Origin: Fasciola hepatica
Taxonomy: Eukaryota; Platyhelminthes; Trematoda; Plagiorchiida; Fasciolidae
NCBI GenBank assembly: GCA_948099385.1
Contig: CANUEZ040000129.1
Location: 8,376,501 to 8,440,500, forward strand
Direction: 5' to 3'
Length of the DNA stretch: 64,000 bases
The notes under the pieces were generated by a model. That model was not told where the DNA came from, did no database searches, and saw only the letters and a list, made by a program, of their open reading frames with translations. Positions within the stretch are counted from its first letter, which is position 1. Every line of letters begins with the position of its first letter. A program made the position numbers and the translations under genes. Shown in pieces: positions 53,161 through 62,651 of this stretch.

Positions 53161-55049
53161 TTAATCTAGAATGTCACGTACAGTATCCTGGCAAGGTTTA
53201 TTACTCTCTCAGGTTTTATTTCGACCAACGATATCTGCAGCTACAATCCTCGTCCAACGAAGGAAGTGAGCAGAGGAAAGAGAATTGGTTAATTTTGATG
53301 GGTATATTGGCTATCCTGCAGAGTTGACAAGGGATGGGAAGTTAGACTAGCTGATGACCGGAGCTGGAGAAGCAGGGTGCACGTTGTTTTCCGAGGCTCG
53401 TGTCTCAAGACGGCGATGCTGCTGTGTCCGCCGCCACGAGATGGATATAAACAAGTAGTCTGCAAACAACCAGTCTACTCAAGGAACTGAGGCTAAACTA
53501 AATTCCTGATCTATCAGAGAGATCGGTCAATGTTGGGTGGACCAGTTGCTTACCTCATAGGACGATAGATGAGAATCACCAAATGTCCTCTGGGACTTCT
53601 GAAATGAGCCCATGTGTCCGAGATATGTGAAGATTACTTTGCAGTACGATTGTGTCCAACCATGTGCCACTTTACGTGACTATGAAGAAGGAATCGAGAA
53701 GATTGCCTATGCTAGTGGGAGGCCTCGAACCGGAATTGAATGCTCCTGAGAAGTGGCGACCCTCCTAGTAAGCCTAAGAACAAATGCCTACTGCTAAACA
53801 AGGAGCACCTAAGCTGTAAGCTCGCAACTGCATTTTACCCAGTTTAGTGTCCACAAAGAGCAGCTGCTAACTGATCTTGTAGCCGAACGCGCTCGTGTTG
53901 ATGAAGGTGCGAATGGGCGCCGACTATCTATATGCAGCTGAATTACAATCGCTTTGGTTTGTTCCATCTACACTTTAAGGGGTACATAGTCTATGGCCGA
54001 TTGTATTTCAAAGTGAAGGCCACTGCCTGACTGAACTTCAAGTATCATAGTTGATCGAAGGATTTTAATCAGTTCACATCAGCCTTGAGGTAGAAGTGTT
54101 CGGAGAGATTGGTTTCTTTTGAGGTAGTCACTGATCCAGTTGGCTGGCACTCCATTTCCGGAGGAATTGTACTTCGTTGCTTTCTTGGCGTATAAAATGA
54201 TAGTATTAATTATAAACCAAGATAATCAGCTAACAGGTTGGTGGTTGTTCTATCGTCATAGAATCTTCCGTTGGTATTGTAGACGTTGGTGTAATGAGCT
54301 ACTGAGACCGTTGAATTGGCTGTCCGATGACTCGCATTACATTACGGGTGGTCACTAGCAAGTCGAGTAGTTGCATCCAGCGTAGTATTCGACAGCGCAG
54401 TGCTCTCTTACATGATCCACTAGCAAGACAACTATGGTTTGGCTGAATGTGTAACGTAAAGAAATGAAATACCAAGATACCAGTGGTAATTATGGATGAT
54501 AGCTCGGACGGTCCAATGAGCGCAAACTTGATCTCATGGTTACCAACACAGACGGATACGCATTATCCGTAGACTTGGTGCATCTTTTACGACTGCCTAG
54601 AAAGGCTTATATTTGGGACTGAAATACCATTGGTCAATTTTCTGGTGTTCATGACAGGTAGGGCAACCGAGATCGCAACTAACTGGCTTCGGGCAGTCAC
54701 GCGATTTTTTGATTGCATAAGTGTCGGCAACCAAAACCTGAGACTTGGTGTGGAGAACCAGAAAACGTTCCATATTTGACCTGATCGAGTATGCCGTGCC
54801 TGATCCAGTGAAACACCTAAACGACCATCATAGCTTTCAAGCATGAAACGTGCAAATCGATTTAATCCGGAAGATGTGCCTCAAGATGAGAACTGCTATT
54901 AAACCTACCCCTGGACAAATAACAAAATACGGAACTAGTGGACGAAAGCGTCGACCTTCTTTGTTACCGCTTCATGTTCGATGCTGAGAGATCTATTTAT
55001 AACTAGCCTTCACAAAACAGGTAATTAGTGGACGCGCAGAAGTGGGTGC
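53161..55049. other. No recognised gene
   Basis: Stop-rich on both strands. RT/RNase H of the minus-strand Gypsy would be expected here but could not be read. Short open stretches at 54140-54358 (plus) and 54587-54844 (minus) have no motif. Confidence 0.3.
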
Positions 55050-55355
55050 CTAACTTGTGTGCATACCACCAAAAGAATTCAAGACTCTCGATTGGTCATG
55101 ACCGTTATCTGTGCTGTGCAAACTGGGCTGAAATGGTTTGAAACCACAAGCCAAAACTCCGCAAAATCTCAGAACATCAGGTGGTTTCCGCATCAATACT
55201 GTTTCTCCCAGGAGCCCGAACAGTTCTCTTAATTCCATGATGAACTCTTTGGGAAGGCTTGATTCATGCGGATTTAATAATTTGATACGACAATAAAACG
55301 TCAACAATACAGCGAGAAGAAAAAGGTGAAATGCGTGCAACGTACAAGGTACCAC
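55050..55355 (-). CDS. Candidate exon with weak RIIa-like helix
   Basis: 101 codons open on the minus strand. LPKEFIMELRELFGLLGETV followed by LMRKPPDVLRF resembles, without gaps, the RIIa dimerisation/docking helix found in sperm and flagellar proteins (pattern VLR-QP-DI--FAA-YF), though the Tyr-Phe end is GF. A hydrophobic run (FHLFLLAVLLTFYC) precedes it. The opposite strand shows no transposon domain here. No clean splice acceptor was found; a GGTGGTATGC-type donor near the 3' end is possible. Chance similarity is a real alternative. Confidence 0.28.
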   Translation of the reverse strand: MVPCTLHAFHLFLLAVLLTFYCRIKLLNPHESSLPKEFIMELRELFGLLGETVLMRKPPDVLRFCGVLACGFKPFQPSLHSTDNGHDQSRVLNSFGGMHTS

Positions 55356-55639
55356 AGTGGTTATTTGTCACATGATGTTTATTCCACATTCCCCTCCCCA
55401 GTTTCAACTGAAGATCAATTTTCTTTTCTGGTGTTAGCCATTTTTTGTAATCCTTCTCATGTCACCCAGACATTGTCTCTTTCAGAAAGTTAACCAAATA
55501 CTTTCATTATTGACATCGGGGGTGTGAATTTCGTCATTTCATCACCAGCTGTCAATTATCCCCCCCCCCCTTGTCAGTATTCAACCAACCAAACAGTCTA
55601 TTCGGAGTATTACTGGACACGAAATCCCACTTGCTGGAT

Positions 55640-57310
55640 CTTGTGTCGTATGTGTTTAATTGCTCAATTTTGATCCTATCGACTGTGAGATTTTGATTTC
55701 AGATTCAGGACCTTCAGTTCTTTGTTCGACAATTCCTTATAAACTGTACATTGACCATGATTCCTTAACAGTTCCATTTGATGCTTTTGAACCCTAGCAA
55801 CATTTTTTCAAATGTTCACTAGTTTGTGGTGCAGGGCAACTTCCGGAAGCGAAGTTAGAGATACCAGGCGATCCTCTTTTTCTAAAGCGCAGAATAATTC
55901 CTTTTGGTTTGGGAGAACCTCTCCTCCAGACACTACATTTGATATGTGAGCGAGGGATTTGTACCGCTGGGGAGTCGTCTAACTGGGCTACATTGACTGT
56001 CACTCCGATAAAAGCTGAAGAAAAAATTACCTCGGATTTTTGATCGACACAAAATGACATTAAATAAAGGCTTACTCTTGTGTGCATGTGGAAGTGAAGA
56101 AACTGAAGACGTGCCTTCTTGAATTGTGAGGCTTACTGTATTCGGTTTATTCCGGTATAACGTTCGCCTGTCGGTCTGAAAGTTCTATCTACCTTTTCCA
56201 ACAGTTACTCAACCACATTGTACAGGGTCTTGAACGTGTTGAGCCATACCTAGGTGACACTGTTTTTCATGGTTTCACTCGAGCTATACATGATCACCGT
56301 ATTTGGTGCCTGTTAAGGCAGTCCATTAGGTTTAACGTTTCCATTAGGTCAACCAAGCGTATTTTCACCGTTTCTGAGTTTTCCGGTCTTGGTTACATTA
56401 TTATTGCCGAAGTTTTCTTTACGGATTCTGCACGTTTCGATCCTCTCGGTGAGGTACCTTCGCCCACAAAAATTTATGAGTGACATTTTATGCTTTTTGA
56501 TTTTCAATACTATGCCTGTTTTATTCCAAATTTTTACTCAACACGCTAGTTGTTTGTTCGATATTTCGTTCACTAACTCCTTCTTCTGGGGTCAGGTTTT
56601 TGAAAAGAAGCTTTGACAATCATCCTGCCTTTGAACTCGGATTGGTAGTAAACCTTCTCCCCAGAAAGATCGTTCCACTGTTATTGTTGATGCGTCTCCC
56701 ACTGACATAGGTATCGTTCTTGATCAGTACGAGCTACCAGTTACTTGCATTTGAGGGAGGCTCACTAAAGCTGAACAAGGACATTCACAAATACAAAAGA
56801 AAGCCTTGGAGGCTTGTTGGACGGTCAGGCTTTTGTATAAATATTTGCTTAGTCAATACCTCACAACTGTTACTGACCATGAAGCACTGCAGGTCATCTA
56901 TCAACCACATCATTCACTATTCAGATCATCAGCTACGATGGTACAACGTTGGAGTATTGCATTCAGCTCATATGATTACGATATTGTGATTTGTGGTGCC
57001 AAATACATACACTATGTTGATCACCCATCTAATCTGCCACATTTATCTCATCCACCAGTCACTCATGATGGTCTGTTGATACCATCACTTCAAGTGCCGT
57101 GTGAAGATCTTGTGAGGGATGGGATCAAGTATTTTATTCCCATGATTTCAACTCTACGTCGTGGTTGGACATCGAAAGAAGAACCGCGAATCCCGGATTT
57201 TTACTCTCATCTTGAAGATTTATCGAGTACCTAGGACGGATTGCAGTCCATTCAGTCACATAGACGGATTTTCACTCAGGGTACTTGGGCAGTGACAAAA
57301 TCAAGTCACT
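55640..57310 (+). pseudogene. Gypsy element 4: RT and RNase H
   Basis: RT fingers at 55820-56030: PGDPLFLKRRIIPFGLGEPL, LQTLHLICERGICTAGESSN and WATLTVTPIKAEEK, fitting the L-EKGIL-P-ESS-WATP-V-P-K block. At 56200-56300: VEPYLGDTVFHGFTRAIHDH, where the family has YLDDV-VH, so the first catalytic Asp is Gly. Then FSGLGYIIIAEVF and YYACFIPNF (thumb). RNase H from 56670: VIVDASPTDIGIVLDQ, HSQIQKKALEACWTVRL, TVTDHEALQVIYQPHH (TDH kept), and DYDIVICGAKYIHYVDHPSN (the G--N--AD-LSR end). Frames change repeatedly. The minus-strand frame 55794-56087 is its shadow. Confidence 0.8.
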
Positions 57311-58559
57311 GGCGTGACCCACTTGTTACTGGTCAGGGCTGGATGCTGACATCCTATGCACAACCAAGAACGGCGACCAGTGCCTGGGTAAGATACATTT
57401 AAAATCGTCAAAATGGCCTGCTTGGTCGATGTCATGTGAGAAGTGGTAATAAATGCATGCAAACTATTGTAGACCCTTCTTGGGTAAATACTGTGCCCTT
57501 GTTGCCATCGACGCCTCTTCCCGCCCACCAGAGGTATACTTAACAAATTGACTCACAGCGGATTTCACTCAAACAACGCTGAGAAAAACTATCAGCAGCA
57601 CATTTCAGTCATGTTTTTGTAAGAGTGGTTAAGCGATGTTTGTTATAAACGTGTGTGAACTGCTCCTCGTCACCCACTGTTTAATGTTCATACAAAGAGT
57701 TTTGTACACTTGACGAAAGGTGCACTACCGCAAATCTGAACGTATCTTAACTCTTATTCGACCGTACAAATGGCTTTGAGAAAGGTTGCACAAGGTAACC
57801 GAAAAGTTGTGTTATTACCATTATAACTTTAACAATACATCTAAGTCCTATACTGCCTCAATTATTAAAATACGTTGGTTTGAGAATCAATTGTGAACGT
57901 ATTTTAAATGCTAAAATCAGTTAATTCAGCAGTAATGATTTAGGGCCGGCAAAATGGATCACCTTTTCTTATAACGGAAACCGGATTAACAATATTCTGG
58001 ATCTGGACTATTTGTTCAGTCATAGGTTTCATGTTGACCAGGTACAGTTCAATGCGGAAGGTCTGTCTTGTGCCGTTTCACCATTTGTTGTACCAACTGA
58101 TCGTTCCGAGTTTAGACAAATTTGAATTCGAGAATCAACCGGAATAATCAGCTACCAGATCAGAAACAATTAGTTCACTGCCACGAAGCCATGGATATAG
58201 AAGAATGACTAACTCCTCTTTACTTTATTCTATTCGTTGTGTTATTCTACAAAATTTGTACAGTACTTGATTATATGCGCATGAAGTAGTGCGCTTAATT
58301 CCATACTGTTGCGGGTTTCTTATTTCTCGGTAGGTCTGTGCGTGCTTCCGTCAATGATTCGGTCTGGAGGTTCGAAAATTATAGCATCAGAAATAGCTTC
58401 GGTTGGTACTTCCCCACGCACAGCATTCGCGTCAATGACTTCTGTTCTGTACCTTGTAACTCAAAGACTCTGAAAAACAACAATCACTAGAGCCCTAACC
58501 ACGGAGGCGGGAAGCACCAACTGATGCTAATGTTGATGCCAGCTTTATCAATTCTATGC
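57311..58559. other. No recognised gene
   Basis: AT-rich. The plus-strand integrase of Gypsy element 4 is not legible. No host exon signals stood out. Confidence 0.3.
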
Positions 58560-60010
58560 AAAGTCATGGCCAGAGCGCTGCATTGCTTCTTCAAGCCTTG
58601 CTCAGCACGGAAAACAAGACGGTGGGCAAGCATTCACAAAAGAGGTTTGAAAGGAGGCAGTTTTGAGCATTAACTTTGTTAAGAAGGTGGCTATCCTTGC
58701 TCGGCTTACGATGGTGCATCTCGTCATTACTCACTCGACGTTCTCACCAGACACGAACAACGCTACTAAGACTTTGCTTCTGGAAAACAAAAATTACTCC
58801 GGGCTTCCTCAACGCTAAGCTGCAACTTCTTCGCAACCATACAGTAAAATACTACGAACCCCAGCAACGTACACCCGTCCCTTAAGAAAGAGCCGAACGA
58901 CACTACAATGCCACAGGTATCATAGGCTTACGAGAGCAGTTCCAGCCCTAACTATTCGTGAAGTAATCCCCCTCCCTAAATGTCACTCCAGTTGTTATCA
59001 AGCACCCACTGTGCTTAAAGTTGACGGCTAACTCAAGCTGATCACCACAAACGGTGATCACAAGCTCAGGCTCCTGCCAATCTTGTAAAAGCGCTCTGCA
59101 CCTGAAAGGCGCACAAAGCATGCTACATATAGATACCTGGATCGCCAAGTGGTCCAAAGTTTGTTGTATTGTCTGTGTATTATCACCCAGCAAAGGCAAT
59201 ATAATCGGCAAGCTCCGAGTCCAATACTCTGCTCCTTGGGAGGATTTCAACTCCACCTTTTGGAAGACCAGATGAAGCATTCCGTACAACATCCTCTATG
59301 ACAAAGTTAAACGGGGATAAAGAACAACCATGCCATACTCCACTAGAGACGAAAAAAGTGGACAAAAGCTGACCATAACTCGAATTGTCTTGTGATAGTA
59401 TAATTCTCTGAGGGTTCACACGCTTTTCATGTACTCCATTTCCCAGTAAGCGGTTCCAAAGTGCAGCACTTTTTCACAGTTGAAGGCCGCGCAAAAGTCC
59501 AGGAAAACGACGATCCTTGGTCTTTTGAAAGTGTGGAGGTGCTCTAGCAGTTTTTGGAGGGTGAAGGCTTGACTGGTCTATCCACAACCGGCACGAAAAG
59601 CAGTCCTTTGCTTCTGAGTCTGCACATTACGCGTTTAGTAAAATGTGATAAGCATGACAGGCGCAATCAGCTTCGGTGCTTCTGGGATAAGACACACACC
59701 CCTACGGTTAGCGTTGTCACTGCGCAAGCTCTTCCTAAAGATGGGAACAACGATCGATTCCCCATACAATTAGGGACCCGGACCGAGTTTCAAACTATTG
59801 AGAACGAAACATGAATTTCTCTAACCAGCTGCACCCAACCTTGTATAAAAGGGCTGGGAGAAGGCTATCAGAATCCGGCGTTTGTGACGTCCTAAGGACT
59901 GATTTACCGTTCGGATCTCTTTTGTGGCAGGTGGATTTGTAGAAAAGCACCACAGGAGGTATGCTGGAAAGGCTGTTGAAGAGGCTGAAGCTGATGGCTA
60001 ACTGAACCGT
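58560..60010 (-). pseudogene. RTE-like retrotransposon 3: RT and C-terminal domain
   Basis: Minus-strand order: a linker near 60031-59795; an AGCG-TSQAFTLQKLLEHLHT stretch at about 59570-59500 (the AGFR-GR---DQIFTLR block, with a stop) and IVVFLDFCAAFNCEKV (motif A, first Asp kept). Then SSGVWHGCSLSPFNFVIEDV (motif B). RVLDSELADYIAFAG is the YADD box with the second catalytic Asp changed to Tyr. CSMLCAPFRCRALLQDWQEP and FKHSGCLITTG follow. Further down, LKGRVYVAGVRSILLYGCEE (C-terminal YGCETW block) breaks up at 58.6 kb. Related to but distinct from elements 1 and 2. Confidence 0.77.
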
Positions 60011-60449
60011 GTCTGGAAGTGCGTCGCCCAAAAGTTCAAGATACGGCGGTCATCTGTGAATTGACGAACCGTTAACTTCACAGATTGTTTCACTCAAACC
60101 TAGTGGCTTCCTACCGGTAACTCGGATACGATAGAACAGCCTGCGGGAATTTTGTTTCAAACAGTCTTTAATTAAAAAGGTGCAAGGAAAACTTGATGTC
60201 AAACTAAAAAATAAGAGTTGCTAATCAACCCCACAAAAGTTTGGAATATCTACCGAGCAGAGTGATTTTGGCTGAACGGAATCGAAAGTTGAGTGCAGTT
60301 CATAGAGAAATAGAACAAGTTGTTGTGAGTTTCCAGTAGGTGCAAAATAGGAGATCTTTATTCCGGGGAATTGTAGACCATTAAGCCAAATCTAATCTGT
60401 TAGATACATAGTTATGTTCTTTGTATGGAGGCTATTCACGTTGTTTATT
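60011..60449. other. No recognised gene; 3' flank of the minus-strand terminal exon
   Basis: If the exon at 60450-60697 is real, the minus-strand sequence here is its 3' flank and cleavage region. No domain. Confidence 0.3.
60444..60449 (-). terminator. Candidate polyadenylation signal AATAAA at the stop codon
   Basis: The minus strand reads TTC-TGA-AATAAACAACG, so AATAAA begins directly after the TGA that closes the candidate exon (placed by inspection to within a few bases). It would give a very short 3' UTR. Confidence 0.45.
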
Positions 60450-60697
60450 TCAGAAAACATCGTGTGCAGAAGGTTCATCTGATGCAGAATCGGTTGTCCA
60501 AAATGGATCCATAATTGGTGTGCGATCGAATGTTCCCGTGCGCAAATTGGCCGAGAAGAGCTGACTGGATGAGTATGGTGTACCCGGGATGGAAGGTTGA
60601 ATAGTTCGACGATTCAAGCTGTTTGACCGACTGGAATATTCCATCTGGACACTGTCCATAAGTTCACCGAAACATGATGGGGAGTACACTTCCATGT
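60450..60697 (-). CDS. Candidate terminal exon, unknown protein C-terminus
   Basis: A strong 3' splice site (TTCTTCATCCTTTTCAG|ATTCAC) precedes an open frame of about 81 codons ending in TGA, with AATAAA immediately after. Residues are Ser/Thr/Pro-rich and likely disordered: ELMDSVQMEYSSRSNSLNRR, TPYSSSQLFSANLRTGTFDR and MDPFWTTDSASDEPSAHDVF. The acidic end is unusual for chance. No transposon similarity on either strand. If joined to the exon at 60885-61066 by its best donor (phase 1), this acceptor gives the wrong frame; a weaker AAG acceptor 13 nt further on keeps frame. Function unknown. Confidence 0.45.
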
Positions 60698-60810
60698 GAA
60701 TCTGAAAAGGATGAAGAACACGCAGTTTGCGGTGAGATTATTTTGTACTCTCTTGGGGTCCTAGAACCCATTTAGGTCTCTGAACATTTCGACAGTTGGT
60801 GATGCAACCC

Positions 60811-60812
60811 AT

Positions 60813-60870
<58 letters not shown>
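60811..60870. repeat. (AT)n microsatellite, interrupted
   Basis: AT dinucleotide tract of about 60 bp with one AAAT interruption. It lies between the two candidate minus-strand exons, inside the proposed intron. Confidence 0.95.
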
Positions 60871-60872
<2 letters not shown>

Positions 60873-60884
60873 GTACCTCTCTGC

Positions 60885-61066
60885 TCACTCATTTCCAGAC
60901 CTGTACACTCCGTCAGCAGATCCTTTGGTAAATATTCTGGTGATTTCCCACCAGAATAATTTAAAGCATTTTGGGGCGACTTTAGCAAGTCATCTTGGTC
61001 AATTGAATTCCTGTAGTCAACTGAGAAGCTCGTCTCGTGGTGCCTGATATACCGAGGATTTGCCAT
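60885..61066 (-). CDS. Candidate coding exon upstream of the terminal exon
   Basis: The minus-strand frame begins MANPRYIRHHETSFSVDYRN and continues SIDQDDLLKSPQNALNYSGG, PEYLPKDLLTECTGLEMSEQ. It then meets GAGAG|GTACAG, a good 5' splice donor, before running into the AT tract (which yields a meaningless Tyr-Ile repeat). Same strand as the terminal exon 190 bp downstream. No family is recognised; no transposon similarity. It may start further upstream at an acceptor rather than at this ATG. Confidence 0.4.
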
Positions 61067-62249
61067 GACCAGTCAGGGGCACTGCACCCTCTGCACACTT
61101 CTGTTTCACATATAGGTGGTAAATCGTCGGGCGGCCCCTGCCTTATACCGGGCTAAATACTGTCTACGGCCAAATTACATCCGCATCTGAAGACATCACG
61201 TACATGCGTTCGTGAGAAATCGCAGACAAATGGGATTGCACTAAAAGCATTTCCTGTACTAAACAGTTTGCCGTGAACTTCGGAAATCGAGACAAAATGA
61301 ATAAATCAAACAACAGAACTTCAGTATTCACTGCGATCAACTCAACAGATGGACAAGCGCAAACAAACATCTGTAAAACAGTTTTTCATATAAACTGAGA
61401 TGTACGCGCGTAATAGAAGATTAGATCTTACATAATATGACGCAATAATATGATGCAATCTGAACGTGCAAACCGATGAAAACCAAGAAACCACCTTACC
61501 GATGCGGAATCCTTGTTAGAAATTAGCTGTACAGTGTTCCTTTCATTTTTAGTGGTTTGAACTTTCATGCTGCGTGATGAACCATATTACGTAAACTGAT
61601 ATTTTAATAACTCCTGTGATTTAAGAGGCTAGTTTGTCGAACGCTGATGATTTTATAAGTAGACAGCGTTTATTCCTGAGGGTCTGGTCAGACGATTATG
61701 GATTGAAACAGATGGGGTTTGAATCCTATCCTGAATGCTGAAAGTCAGTTCGTATGGCACACATTGCAACGATTATCGTTCTTCTTGTGACACCTAATCT
61801 GTATGTGAACATGGTGCAGTTCAATTCAAGAGACGAAGTACTTCGCAAATGCTACAAAATCCCTATTTTTTAGACGAAAGTCCAGGTGGCCTGACCTGAC
61901 AAGTTCATCCTGATTGGTCAATTTGCTTCAGGGTTGTGGGGTGGAAGGTGGAGGGTTGGTAACACTCTAAAAACTATTCATTCTATTTCGTATGTGATTT
62001 TAGTTACTGGCTGATATTGTGTGACTTTTGGATGCGGGCATCAGTAAGGCGTCGTCTTGCCATGGAATTGTGTATAAAAGTGATTCACTGTGAGATTCAC
62101 CACTAAAAAACACTGGAATGCTGTACAGTTGTTTCATTCTCGTTACTGGGAATTGTCGTTAGTTTGTTCCGCAATACGAATGAAATCTCATACTGAATAA
62201 GCCGATCAAGTGGCTATGCACAGCAGGTTATGCGTAATGTTTTTGTTTC
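61067..62249. other. No recognised gene
   Basis: AT-rich. The short minus frame 61164-61370 is unremarkable. Upstream introns of the candidate gene at 60.4-61.1 kb could lie here. Confidence 0.3.
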
Positions 62250-62651
62250 TCATTGGCCACTTCTGAGTTGTCCGTGGGTATCACCCCTAAAGTGAGGGTT
62301 CTGACTATCTACGTCTGCTTGCTGATCAGCACCATCAGCGGAAGCCGTGTGATAAGCCAGCACGGTCTGTCCACAATCAAGGACCAAGGCGGAGTCAACG
62401 GAGTCAAGAGCGACAGGACGGCGGATTGATTGTGTGAACAGATATGTTGAGAGAGGAGATTCGTCAGGCGATGGTTGGTTGTACCACCAATCAATGAGAA
62501 AAAAACGGTCCCTAAAACCAGTCAGATCAATTCGTTTTGTGCTTTGTTTGTTTGAAACTATCGAGCCTCCTTCATAAACATGATATTCTACCCTAACAAG
62601 TTGAGGTGGTCCGGAGGCGTGGAAGTTTTTTTTCTTAGAATTAGTGGGCAA
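62250..62651 (-). CDS. Unidentified 133-codon open frame
   Basis: Begins MPTNSKKKNFHASGPPQLVR and includes RVEYHVYEGGSIVSNKQS, DRFFLIDWWYNQPSPDESPL and DSVDSALVLDCGQTVLAYHT. I recognise no family. The mixed composition is protein-like and the length is above the local background, but there is no splice or polyadenylation signal I can tie to it. It could be an exon, a remnant of an unrecognised mobile element or chance. Confidence 0.25.
   Translation of the reverse strand: MPTNSKKKNFHASGPPQLVRVEYHVYEGGSIVSNKQSTKRIDLTGFRDRFFLIDWWYNQPSPDESPLSTYLFTQSIRRPVALDSVDSALVLDCGQTVLAYHTASADGADQQADVDSQNPHFRGDTHGQLRSGQ

Noticed and set aside
55794..56087. Minus-strand 97-codon frame preceded by a perfect-looking TTTTTTCTTCAG acceptor, resembling a terminal exon
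   Set aside because: The opposite strand encodes Gypsy RT fingers (LKRRIIPFGLGEPL and following blocks) across exactly this stretch, so the frame is an antisense shadow.
60761..60880. Tyr-Ile repeat protein segment
   Set aside because: Translation of the (AT)n microsatellite, not a real protein domain.
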